The translations under genes were made by a program, and so were the position numbers. A stretch of 64,000 bases of DNA, taken from Euglena gracilis. Its lineage: Eukaryota; Euglenida; Euglenophyceae; Euglenales. Shown piece by piece: positions 54,201-62,697 of the stretch (within the stretch, counting starts at the first letter, position 1; each line of letters starts with the position of its first letter). The stretch is from contig CP154956.1 in assembly GCA_039621445.1 (NCBI GenBank), positions 46,419,291 to 46,483,290 on the forward strand. The letters run 5' to 3'. The notes beneath the pieces were generated by a model, which was given only the letters and a program-made list of their open reading frames with translations, was not told where the DNA came from and ran no database searches.

Positions 54201-54327
54201 ATACCCGGATAGGGCTCCTAGGCGGTCATATCCGCACTAGGAAACAAAAGCCTACTTACAAAACCGACTGCCGGCGACAGCTTTGCGGGGGTGGGGGGAA
54301 AGTAGGGAGGAGAGGGGGGCTGGCTTA

Positions 54328-54855
54328 CAGTCCCTAGCCGTAAATTTTCCCCCCCCTAGGGAGGGTTTTTTGGGCTCTTTACCAGGGGGGGGGAAAATTT
54401 TCGGCCGTTTCGGACACTTAGCCCTGTCCCTCCCTAGTGTCTTCTTTTCTTTAAAGCCATGAAGCCTGCCGGCATTCGGAATTCATTTGCCGTATGTTGT
54501 GTGGTTGTTATGATATATTCCCAAACACCTCTTTTCACGGAGGTGGGTCTTATTGCTCTGCCACCAATGGCTTCAAGGCTTGGGTATTGCAAGAATATGC
54601 GTTGAGGGTTCAATGGACAAAAAAAATAAAAGATGCCAAGTCCTCGACCCGGGGGCCATGCAAGTGGTGAAGCTGTGCTGCCCTTGCATGTGTAAAAAAA
54701 AGTCCCCACCCACCTGCCTTTGCCGTTCCTCTGGGGCTGAAGGGGGGGGGGAAATTTTTCGACCGTTTCGGAGCCTTTTGCAAATCCACGAAAATTCCGA
54801 AATTTCAGGGGGGGGGGAAATTTTCGGGGGGGGGACAATTTACGGTGAGGGACTG
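54328..54855. mobile_element. Poly-C-ended, mariner-like TIR element, TA-flanked, 528 bp
   Basis: Left end TA|CAGTCCCTAGCCGTAAATT followed by a C-run. The right end is the inverse AATTTACGGTGAGGGACTG|TA. CAGT-type tips and TA flanks (54326-54327, 54856-54857) fit Tc1/mariner. It interrupts sequence that is continuous in element A near 19440 (TTCTGGCCTAAGCC), so the empty site is visible. No transposase. Confidence 0.8.
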
Positions 54856-55083
54856 TAGGCCAGGACAGAATTTTTGCTGTCTGGCAGCCTTAATTGGCCT
54901 TATTGGCCGAAAAGTGACAAGTTGGCCTATTATTACGGCGTGCGCGCTGTGTGCTGTGTGTCACTTAGGGGCTTGCCAGGTTTCCCGGCTGCCAAGGGCT
55001 TCACACAACAGCAGCTCCTTCACGACGTGATAAGAGGCGCTTACCTCTTGCAAACGGTTTCCGTCCGCATGGCCAATGGTATA

Positions 55084-55258
55084 CCACCCCCCCCCCCTTA
55101 TTGTCCCACCGACCTCTCCCCGGGAGGCCCGACCGGACAATAAGGGGGGGGGACAATAAGGGGGTACCAAAGGAATTTCATTGGCCGGGCCAAAAAATCC
55201 CCCATCGGCCGGGGCCCAGGGACAATAAGGGGGGGGGGACAATAAGGGGGGGGGGTGG
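55084..55258. mobile_element. Poly-C-ended TIR element, TA-flanked, 175 bp
   Basis: TA|CCACCCCCCCCCCCTTATTG at the left and CAATAAGGGGGGGGGGTGG|TA at the right. GGGACAATAAGGGGG occurs four times inside. Same tip CCACC as the element at 60153. No ORF. Confidence 0.75.
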
Positions 55259-55621
55259 TATGGGGTGGCGGGGGGGGGGGGGGGGGGGTCTTGGATGCTT
55301 CCATCCAGAGCGCACAGTGACACAGACCCAGGTTCATCCCAGGGCTGTTTAGCGATTTCCGCTACCCGTGTATATATATAGTATATGAGCTCCATGAAGG
55401 CGCTTATCTTACATGGGCCCGGTAATGCCGTTTCGGCATTACATCCGCTCCAGCCGCCAATAATCATGGCGGGAGTCCAAGGGATCTTCCACAAGGACCA
55501 TCTGGAATTGTGGTGGCGGTGGCCTATCGACGAGCCAGGTTTCTGGCGAGTCGTAGTCGAAATCAGGTGTGATCCAGTCCCGAACCCATCCTTCGGGGAC
55601 TGTCCGCTTGGTTGCGCTCGC

Positions 55622-57364
55622 TCATTCCGCGAGGAACCACTGCAGCTTCTCCCAGAATTTCCTGGGCAGAGTGGCTGGCCAGATAAAGTAGTTTCTCCGA
55701 GGGTGATTGGCTGACACCTGCGGGGCATTCCCCGGGTGGATGTCAATTGGCATGTGGTACGCGCATTCTGCGCGGACTGTATGGGGTCGTAATACGGCCC
55801 CAAGCCAGTCTTTCCAGGTCATCCCGTGGTTTTCGGGTGGCCATTGTGGCAGGCACCAGCGACCGTTTCGGTCCTGGGTTGTGAACAGTCGGAAAAGTAT
55901 CTTTTCCCTGTCTGCCGTCTCCCAGAGGTAAGGTAATCTTACCCCTGCTTCCTCAGCAGCGAGGCGTATCGCCCCACTGTCGATCTGCCACCCACGGGCC
56001 ATTCCCGTGTGGCGGTAGTCGTCAAGCTTGCGGTTGGAGTACTTGAAAAAAAAATTGTACTTTTTGTGCAAGGTGGAGTATTCCTCCAGTGGCTTCTCGG
56101 CACTTGGCACGATTGTGCGAACTGCGCCTTCCGCAGTGTGCCAGAAGGTACCTCGAAGGCAGTTGACGCAGAGCAGTGGTACATTTGTACCATCTCGCTC
56201 CGTGTAGTGGAAGTTGTGCTTGTGGGTCCAGCTGTCCACGCACTTGGCGCATACCAAGGCGGCACAGTTGGGTATGTACATATCCTTGTGGAATGATTTC
56301 CGATCCACAGGGTTGCACACATGGACGAGGGGTAATCCCAAGTCAGGGGCACTATTGTACATCCTGTGACAAACAGTGCAGAGCCACAGAAATCGGTCTT
56401 CCGATGTTCTGTCGACGAGGAATTCCTCGCCGAAGTATTGGGCCAAAACACGTGGTGATCTGGAATTGTAATAATTCCAGGTGACATTCTGGTCAAAGGA
56501 CCATTTTCGTCCTTGACAGAACAGTGGTTCAATCCACCGATTAAGACATTGGTTTGTCCTCAACTTGTGTTCGATCATCATGTACCTGTTTTTCAGGTCA
56601 TGAGTCTCAGGATCATCCTGAGTGATCGCATTCCAGTCGATGACAACTTCGCCTTCCGAAGGTGTCGTAGTCGCGGAGGCGCGGGATTTTCCCTGCCCCT
56701 TCGTCGGTGGTTTCGGCTGTGAGGTCTTCCCATAGCCGGATGATGTGACCTGTGTGAATCCTCCTCCCGAGGTTGATCCTCGAGAAGAAGATGCACCATG
56801 GCTTCCAGCACCACCACCGCCTTTCGGTGGGGGCTGGTCACCAGACTTAGGTGTGGGTTTGCAGGGCGCGGCGCCAGGCTTTGATTTCTCCGGGGCCTTC
56901 GGACTTCCGCTTTCCGGAGCATCCGAGGGCCGCCTATCAGCGTCGCGCTTGCTGGCCCAGGTGCGAGGTGACGCTTGGGACGGGGGCCTTTTCCCCGACG
57001 CCGAGCGACCTTCAGCAGGGGTTTCCCGAGCTGAGGGTCTCCCTACCCGTTCCTTCGCGGCACCCGTGGGTTTCCCAGGGGTGGCCGTGGGGGACGGTGT
57101 TGGTGTAGACGTAGCCGGCGCACTTCGCGCTGGCTGAGTCTGTGGTGGGGGCATGGACGTCCGTTCAGCCTGTTTTTCAGGTGCCGGTGTCCGTGTGCCT
57201 TGACGCTTCGGTGCAGTGGCAGATGTGCGCGGAGGTGCGGGTTCATCCCGTGCCTCTGTTGTCTCTACCGGTGCTGATATAGGTTCATCCTGTATTGGCA
57301 CGGGTAGTGTTGTCTCCACTGCCATTGCCGTCTGTTCGCCCTCCGTCCATGTCGCTTCCGACAT
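55622..57364 (-). CDS. Element B accessory ORF 5 (580 codons) with Cys/His-rich domain
   Basis: Unknown. Residues 1-245 are Pro/Ala/Thr-rich and low complexity. VTSSGYGKTSQPKPPTKGQG matches the C-terminal part of the element A ORF. From about residue 250 the sequence becomes globular (DWNAITQDDPETHDLKNRYM). Between about 330 and 410 lies a Cys/His cluster: CTVC, HVC, CAALVCAKC, HKHNFH, CVNC and FWH, a likely multi-zinc fold. The C-terminal part is Trp-rich (WETADREKILFRLF, CLPQWPPENHGMTWKDWLG). No signal peptide or membrane helix was seen, so a classical envelope protein is not supported. Confidence 0.6.
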   Translation of the reverse strand: MSEATWTEGEQTAMAVETTLPVPIQDEPISAPVETTEARDEPAPPRTSATAPKRQGTRTPAPEKQAERTSMPPPQTQPARSAPATSTPTPSPTATPGKPTGAAKERVGRPSARETPAEGRSASGKRPPSQASPRTWASKRDADRRPSDAPESGSPKAPEKSKPGAAPCKPTPKSGDQPPPKGGGGAGSHGASSSRGSTSGGGFTQVTSSGYGKTSQPKPPTKGQGKSRASATTTPSEGEVVIDWNAITQDDPETHDLKNRYMMIEHKLRTNQCLNRWIEPLFCQGRKWSFDQNVTWNYYNSRSPRVLAQYFGEEFLVDRTSEDRFLWLCTVCHRMYNSAPDLGLPLVHVCNPVDRKSFHKDMYIPNCAALVCAKCVDSWTHKHNFHYTERDGTNVPLLCVNCLRGTFWHTAEGAVRTIVPSAEKPLEEYSTLHKKYNFFFKYSNRKLDDYRHTGMARGWQIDSGAIRLAAEEAGVRLPYLWETADREKILFRLFTTQDRNGRWCLPQWPPENHGMTWKDWLGAVLRPHTVRAECAYHMPIDIHPGNAPQVSANHPRRNYFIWPATLPRKFWEKLQWFLAE

Positions 57365-58377
57365 GGCGTGGCCCTTGGGGGAGGTTCATCCCCCTCCATG
57401 GCTGCTGTTTCAGTTGTTTCTTCCGCCGGCTGGGCAGTTTCTGCCACAGCTGTGGAAGAGCTGGCCGCAGTGCCACATGGAGTGACAACGGCGATCAGTG
57501 ACCGCAAACCACCGAGTACACGTCCACCCAGTGAGGGGCGCCGTTCAGGTCCTTCACCTGAAGTGGGCTCCTCCACTGACTCTTCTGCCGCCGGGGTTTC
57601 CCCGGGGACAGGGAGCTTGAGGCGTAATACCTCAGGCGTGTGGGTTACCGTTTCCGGCGGGTTTTCCCGCGGAGGGATTGGTACACCCGCTGTACCCAGT
57701 GAGGTTGGTGACAGAGGGAGAGGTGTCATTTCACCTGCCTGTGATCCCGGGCGCTGGGCGGTTTCCGCCACAGTGTCCAGCATCACTACCGATGGGCTAC
57801 GGGTTTCCCGTGCCGGAGGTTCCACTGGCTGAGGTTCATCCTCGGCCATTGGGACCTCCTCCTCCTCCTCTTCCGCTTCCGGAGAGGATTCGGCTGCGTG
57901 TAGCTGTGCTGCAGAACGCGGGTCTTTCCCGCTCCTGTAGCACCCTTGTGCGTTTGACAGGCGGAAAAAGCTTATACTTTCACTCCCGTCAGAGTTGGGG
58001 TATGGGGGTGGCCACGTCGCTCTCACCCAGCTTTCGGGTGGAGGCTGTGGTTGATCACCGTCGATCACGCAGAGGTCTTCCCACTGCTGTCGACAATTGT
58101 CAGTCACGCCAAACTCTCCTGTCTCTTCCATGAATGCGGGCAGCGGCAACGCATAACGAGGGACTTCCCCTTCGTGCGCCGCGAAAAAGATCTGGAAATC
58201 CTCCCATATCAGGATATTCCCGAATTGGGTGTCCAGATGTTCCTGGAGACCGATTTCGGCCTCTTCCCAGTCTGGTCGCAGGTTCATCCTGCGTTGGTCT
58301 GGGTCATTGGGTCTGGCGTCTATCTCCATATATCCCCGAGGTAACCACTTTCTGTGGATATCCACATCAGTGGTCAT
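57265..58377 (-). CDS. Element B accessory ORF 4 (370 codons)
   Basis: Unknown. The N-terminal 150 residues look folded (FGNILIWEDFQIFFAAHEGE, WEDLCVIDGDQ). An acidic run (EEEEEEVPMAEDE) and a Pro/Glu/Thr-rich linker follow. GGRVLGGLRSLIAVVTPCG near residue 290 matches the element A ORF at 17970-18950. The final 35 codons, rich in Arg/Gln, overlap ORF 5 and are probably out of the true frame. Confidence 0.5.
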   Translation of the reverse strand: MTTDVDIHRKWLPRGYMEIDARPNDPDQRRMNLRPDWEEAEIGLQEHLDTQFGNILIWEDFQIFFAAHEGEVPRYALPLPAFMEETGEFGVTDNCRQQWEDLCVIDGDQPQPPPESWVRATWPPPYPNSDGSESISFFRLSNAQGCYRSGKDPRSAAQLHAAESSPEAEEEEEEVPMAEDEPQPVEPPARETRSPSVVMLDTVAETAQRPGSQAGEMTPLPLSPTSLGTAGVPIPPRENPPETVTHTPEVLRLKLPVPGETPAAEESVEEPTSGEGPERRPSLGGRVLGGLRSLIAVVTPCGTAASSSTAVAETAQPAEETTETAAMEGDEPPPRATPCRKRHGRRANRRQWQWRQHYPCQYRMNLYQHR

Positions 58378-59617
58378 ATATTCCAGGAAATATATGTAGA
58401 CATTCCAGGACGTAGGTAATCCACGCCCTGTGCCAGTACTGCTGCAGCAGAAATATTTTCTGCCGGTGCTGTTTCAGCACCTTTCGGTCTTGCGTTCCGA
58501 TCTGGGGGTTACGGCATTGATGCAGGAGGAATCTCCTGGTCGGCTGGCTGCCGGCATTCTCGGCAGTCGGAGGCGGTTTTCCGCGTTCTCCGAAACCCCA
58601 GAAGTCAACAATGTGGACTTCCTTGCAAAACTGGCATTCCAGTTTGTACCGCTGGGGATACGCGAGGTCCACGTCCAGTACCTTGAACAGCATGCCATAC
58701 ATGCTGTCCAAGAATACTTGGAGGTTGTTCGTGAACATTACCGCAGCCTGCACCTGGAGTTTCTCCGGCAGGGGGTAATACTTCCAATGGATTCCCAGTG
58801 CGCTGACCGAAAACATGTGGTTGAAGATTTCCTTCAACTGTGCGACAAACGTTTCGCCGTCTTCACAGGTATTCAGGCAATCGATATACGTCAGACCGTT
58901 TCGGTCGGTGAAAATGCCGAAATTCTGGCAGGGGTATCCCAGCCAGAACCACAGCTCCCAGAAACCAGGCATCTGGTCCAGGACTACTTCATTCGAATGA
59001 GGGTATCCCTCAAACGCATAGAGGTCAGAACTGTAGAAAAATCTTTTGCAGTGATCGTTCATACGATCCTGCACCACCTGAAGTACCGCATCCGGTGGTC
59101 GGTGGATCACGTTGCCGGCTCTGGTGAACTTTTGGAGATCTTCGTCGATTTTCGGCCAGATCTCCTCAAGGTATTTGAACACCGAAGCAACGTTGTAGTC
59201 CTTCATTTTCGAAGGTTCGGCGGCTTTTCCGCCTTTTCCTGCTGGGGGTCCGGCAGATTTTCCGCCTTTGCCTGGGGTTGGCCCAGCGGGTTTTCCGCCT
59301 TTGCCAGGTGGGGCTTTCCCACCTTTCTCCTGGCCTTTACCTTTCCCCTTACCCTTGCCCTTTCCTTTACCCTTACCCTTTGTGTTGGACAGCCATTCGA
59401 ATGTCGCCCGGTATGGGTCACAGTATTCCCAGTATTCTGGGTCTTCTGGCGTAAACACAGGGTACGTCACGGATTCCGTGCTTGGTGTTCGAGCAAATTC
59501 CTGCTCAGCATCACCACGATTCGAGTAAACTGGTGCGACCGGGGGTGGTCGGGTTTCCCGACGTGCCCGTTCTGCTGTCACGTCTGGCCGGCGAAGCTTC
59601 CTCGCCAGCGTCGACAT
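58367..59617 (-). CDS. Element B accessory ORF 3 (416 codons)
   Basis: Unknown protein. After a short lead there is a (KG)n run of eight Lys-Gly pairs at about residues 79-94, then repeats of the type PGKGGK(P/S)AG to about residue 135. This basic stretch is a plausible nucleic-acid-binding tail. A globular-looking domain follows: KYLEEIWPKIDEDLQKF, RMNDHCKRFFYSSDLYAF, PGFWELWFWLGYPCQNFGIF, then a Cys-containing segment (LECQFCKEVH). Codon use is even over the whole length. It overlaps both neighbours in other frames, so the set may be one long protein split by indels. Confidence 0.55.
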   Translation of the reverse strand: MSTLARKLRRPDVTAERARRETRPPPVAPVYSNRGDAEQEFARTPSTESVTYPVFTPEDPEYWEYCDPYRATFEWLSNTKGKGKGKGKGKGKGKGQEKGGKAPPGKGGKPAGPTPGKGGKSAGPPAGKGGKAAEPSKMKDYNVASVFKYLEEIWPKIDEDLQKFTRAGNVIHRPPDAVLQVVQDRMNDHCKRFFYSSDLYAFEGYPHSNEVVLDQMPGFWELWFWLGYPCQNFGIFTDRNGLTYIDCLNTCEDGETFVAQLKEIFNHMFSVSALGIHWKYYPLPEKLQVQAAVMFTNNLQVFLDSMYGMLFKVLDVDLAYPQRYKLECQFCKEVHIVDFWGFGERGKPPPTAENAGSQPTRRFLLHQCRNPQIGTQDRKVLKQHRQKIFLLQQYWHRAWITYVLECLHIFPGIYDH

Positions 59618-60014
59618 GCATCGCCGCGGGCGGATTTTCCGACCTAGGCGAGCGGCGTTGTGGCTGCGGCGTCAGATTTTCCGGGCCGCGGTCACGCTTG
59701 CCGACAGCAGAGCTGGTGGGTCGTGTTGGTAGCGCTTCCGCTACCGCAACGTCCCGCTGCCGCACTGGTTGACCTGATCGTGATGGCGCTGGGATCCCAG
59801 TCAGAGCCGTCACAGCAGCATCATACTGCTGGCGCTCTTCTGCCGTCATTTCCTTCCAGGCAGGGTTTCCCTGTCTGGCGCAAACGGGTGGACGACATGC
59901 AATCTGTCTCTGGTTCATTGCAGCATATTCATACTGTTGACGCTCCTCCTCGGATGTGCATGGCCGCCAAGTCCACGGGTTAACGGGTTCATCCATGCAC
60001 GGGGCATCCATCAT
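59511..60014 (-). CDS. Element B accessory ORF 2 (167 codons)
   Basis: Unknown protein. It has two related words, SEEERQQYEYAAMNQRQIAC and TAEERQQYDAAVTALTGIPA, which suggest an internal repeat of about 40 residues, then a Pro/Arg/Ser-rich disordered tail. The last 107 bp overlap the next ORF in another frame. Confidence 0.45.
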   Translation of the reverse strand: MMDAPCMDEPVNPWTWRPCTSEEERQQYEYAAMNQRQIACRPPVCARQGNPAWKEMTAEERQQYDAAVTALTGIPAPSRSGQPVRQRDVAVAEALPTRPTSSAVGKRDRGPENLTPQPQRRSPRSENPPAAMHVDAGEEASPARRDSRTGTSGNPTTPGRTSLLESW

Positions 60015-60152
60015 TCATGCACGGGGCGCTGCCGCGGCTTCCCGCGAACGAACGCTCCGGGCACTGTCAGACGTCGCGGGAGGGTTTCCCTCCACTGGAC
60101 GTCTGGGGACAGGGTCAGGAATGGTCGGGTGGGGTGGTGGTGGATAGACGTA

Positions 60153-60386
60153 CCACCTCCCCCCCCCTAATTGACCGTGGGACCTCTCCACGGGACCCCC
60201 CTTTTGGTCAATTAGGGGGGGGGTTCAATTAGGGGGGGGGTTGGTCAATTAGGGGGGGGGTACCATCAATTAGGGGGTGCTTCAGCACGGAATCCCCCCG
60301 GGTAGTCAATTAGGGGGGGGTCGAAAAAATTTTCCCTGGGGCGATCGGTCAATTAGGGGGGGGGTCAATTAGGGGGGGGGAGGTGG
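60153..60386. mobile_element. Poly-C-ended TIR element, TA-flanked, 234 bp
   Basis: TA|CCACCTCCCCCCCCCTAATT at the left and its inverse AATTAGGGGGGGGGGAGGTGG|TA at the right. Inside, GGTCAATTAGGGGGG recurs six or more times. TA flanks at 60151-60152 and 60387-60388 fit a Tc1/mariner-type target duplication. No ORF. Confidence 0.75.
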
Positions 60387-60415
60387 TACTCATCCCGTGG
60401 TCCTGGTCTGTCCGT

Positions 60416-61132
60416 TTAGACAGACGCAGGTGCCGCTTCCTGGGGATAATCCCCAGAGACCGTATACTGAGACACATGCTCCTGCGCAGGGTAATCCCGC
60501 CGGGGCATGCGCTCAGGGGATCGGAAAATACTTTCTTTCACGCGTGGTTGTTCACTCCGGACAGGTGCTTCCCCTGTCTCATCCTCAGGTAATCTGGGGG
60601 AGTGAGCACGAAAATGTGCCGTGTAAGTGCCAACTGGCGGTACCTGTCGTGCTACCTGTGGCGGGACTTCCACGCCCAGGTCACGCATGGTAATGTCGGC
60701 CGCGAATCCCGACGTGTCCGGGTCGGTGTAATACACCAGACCGGTCATCGTCGCCTGGGCGCACATACACCACAGGGCTGGAGGGGTATTCGCGGTGGTC
60801 AAAATTCTACGGCAGTGGTCATCCCACAATGCCTGGGTGAGGTGGTCTGGTGCCGGGTTTGTGCTCATACGCATAACCCGGTCCATCGTCTCCGCCGTGC
60901 GGTGGATCATCACACCCGCATACGGTGGGAGGCGACGAGAGCCTGATGGCTGAGATGGCCGCGCTTCCGCGGACATCGTGGTCATCCTGCTACTGCTGCT
61001 GGCTTCAGGGTTTCCCTGAGCCGCAGTCCGTGCAGGTGGCTGTGTACCGTATCGGTACGCATATTGGTCAGGTTTAGGGTGAGTTGGGTGGTCAGGCGGT
61101 CCTCCGCCTGGCTCCCTTCCACCGGGCAGCAT
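60416..61132 (-). CDS. Element B accessory ORF 1 (238 codons)
   Basis: First ORF after integrase. The N-terminal third is Pro/Ser/Arg-rich. The middle looks folded (LTQALWDDHCRRILTTANTP, LWCMCAQATMTGLVYYTDPD). The end is charged. No family was recognised. A gap of about 170 bp separates it from pol. The stop lies 30 bp before the TIR element at 60153-60386. Confidence 0.5.
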   Translation of the reverse strand: MLPGGREPGGGPPDHPTHPKPDQYAYRYGTQPPARTAAQGNPEASSSSRMTTMSAEARPSQPSGSRRLPPYAGVMIHRTAETMDRVMRMSTNPAPDHLTQALWDDHCRRILTTANTPPALWCMCAQATMTGLVYYTDPDTSGFAADITMRDLGVEVPPQVARQVPPVGTYTAHFRAHSPRLPEDETGEAPVRSEQPRVKESIFRSPERMPRRDYPAQEHVSQYTVSGDYPQEAAPASV

Positions 61133-61303
61133 AATACTGCCCGGGGTCGGTGCGGTAGGGTGGATACGGGTGGTTGTTGGTTGGGTGTTGGTAAGGGTAA
61201 CTTTCCCTGCTTGACTATTGGCTGGTAAAACGTTCTGCGGAAAGAAGAATGATAAGAATCAATGATAAAAGAAAAGAAAACAACATGGGTTTCCAATGCG
61301 TTC

Positions 61304-62269
61304 TCAAAAACTTGTCATGGAAACATCAATGTTATGCTTCTTGTTCCACAGCTTCCAATCTTGCTGGACATACCCAACAAAACTGGTTGCTGGCTCCCAA
61401 GTGTCCTCCTCGGGCCCATACCCTTTCCAGCGGACTTTCCAAAGGTGCATACCTTTGTCGATTTTGTGATCGATGATTTTATCGACTACAAAGTCGTCCG
61501 TTTCAGGTAATCTGGATCGGGGTTTGAAGTGCAGACACGGGATGGGTTTCCCATCCGGTGGTGACAGGTATGATTCGAAGTCGTCCATATGAACGTCCTC
61601 AACACCATTCGGTAATGCGACCTTATATCGCCCGCTGGTACCTAGTCTTTCTAGGATTTCGCAGGGTCCGAGCCAGAGGGGGTCCAGTTTGGAAGACTGC
61701 ATGCGAGTACGGCTATTCCGTACCCACACGCGGTCACCGGGACTATACAAAGGTAACTTGAAATTCTGCAAAAACGATTTCCGTTTATTTGCATGAATAT
61801 CAGTGACGCGCTTCTGGACTGCAGAACGTAGATTTTCTACTTCCGCAAACCAGGTCTCGCAACTGACACTCGTTCGGGCGGGTCTCTCCGAAGGGACATC
61901 CCGTATGGCCGGATGGTCCCGTCCGAAAACTAATTTGTAGGGGGAGTGAGGCAGAACCAACCCTGGTAGGGTATTGATATAAAACAAAGACCATGGCAGA
62001 ACTGATATCCAGTTGCTGTGTGAGTCAGCCAGTGAAAGGCGAAGCATATTCACGACGGATTTCACGGCTGCCTCGGCTCTACCATTGCCTTTGGGTCGGT
62101 ATATAATGGAAAAATGTTGCTCGATTCCGAGTAAACCGCATAAAGTGGTGAAAAACCTTGAAGAAATCAAATGGTCTTGACCACTCACAATTTCATTCGG
62201 TAAACCCATCAAGCAAATGCATTTCTCCAAAAATATAGCTGCCAAACTTTGGGCAGTCACCCCTGACTT
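61304..62269 (-). CDS. pol: Integrase core, GPY/F-like region and chromodomain, element B
   Basis: Continues directly after the TAG in the same frame (KSGVTAQSLA). SGQDHLISSRFF holds the second catalytic Asp region, and PKGNGRAEAAVKSVVNMLR the catalytic Glu. LYSPGDRVWVRNSRT and KLDPLWLGPCEILERLG form the GPY/F-like module. The C-terminus has a chromodomain: VVDKIIDHKID, LWKVRWKGYGPEEDTWEPA and a final helix. Chromodomains of this type are known to steer chromovirus integration to marked chromatin. The stop is at 61304. Confidence 0.9.
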   Translation of the reverse strand, partial: KSGVTAQSLAAIFLEKCICLMGLPNEIVSGQDHLISSRFFTTLCGLLGIEQHFSIIYRPKGNGRAEAAVKSVVNMLRLSLADSHSNWISVLPWSLFYINTLPGLVLPHSPYKLVFGRDHPAIRDVPSERPARTSVSCETWFAEVENLRSAVQKRVTDIHANKRKSFLQNFKLPLYSPGDRVWVRNSRTRMQSSKLDPLWLGPCEILERLGTSGRYKVALPNGVEDVHMDDFESYLSPPDGKPIPCLHFKPRSRLPETDDFVVDKIIDHKIDKGMHLWKVRWKGYGPEEDTWEPATSFVGYVQQDWKLWNKKHNIDVSMTSF

Positions 62270-62697
62270 CTAGCATGGAATGGCTACAATGTACCCACTC
62301 AGCCTGCAGACGACAACAAAAACGTAATCGTAAATTTTGTCGTCTGTTCCTTTGCACGGTTCTAATTCCAAAAAATCCATGCAGAGGGATGTAAAAATGT
62401 CAGGGGGTACGGGGAAGAAATCCATCGTACCAGGGGGGGGGTACCTCTGCGGGGTTTTACCGCTTGACAAATTTGACACCTTTCTATTCGCAAACAGCGT
62501 GAGTAGAGTTCTTTTTCGCTCAGGGTTGTACAGTACCTGCGGCCCACCAACGAGAGAAGTTTGGGGGCCCCAGGGTGACCGTGGTTGTGAGAGCACAAAA
62601 TCACATCATCAACCAGGTCCTGGGGGATACAATATTTGTAACCCGATTCATTGCGAAAAACCAACCGTAAAGGTGAAAGAGTGTAATTCTCCAGCAC
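62270..62697 (-). pseudogene. pol: Integrase N-terminal zinc region and start of the core, element B, frameshifted
   Basis: One frame (62697-about 62455) holds the HHCC-type segment (CSHNHGHPGAPKLLSLV to CQICQAVKPRR). Reading then has to switch at a run of nine C (ACCCCCCCCCTGG, near 62440) into the frame with TMDFFPVPPDIFTSLCMDFL, where the first catalytic Asp lies. This ends at TAG 62272-62270 just after YIVAIPC. The shift in a C-run may be a real indel or an assembly error. Confidence 0.8.

Larger units (their letters stand above)
54203..55621 (-). other. 3' non-coding region of element B with two inserted TIR elements
   Basis: Homologous to element A 19330-19600 once the insertions are removed. 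G-run at 55265-55290 and a short TA repeat at 55369-55381. The open frame 54961-55803 crosses an inserted element and is not taken as a gene. Confidence 0.55.

Noticed and set aside
52312-54202. Overlapping ORFs of 621, 475, 448 and 385 codons on both strands
   Set aside because: They are open because of G/C-rich minisatellite composition; the proteins are Pro/Arg/Gly or Gly/Trp/Leu repeats with no domain.
54961-55803. 280-codon minus-strand ORF
   Set aside because: It crosses a TA-flanked TIR element and overlaps accessory ORF 5 in another frame; similarity to element A here is in non-coding sequence.
55622-61132. Classical envelope gene after integrase
   Set aside because: No signal peptide, no membrane helix and no furin-like pattern was seen in the five ORFs.
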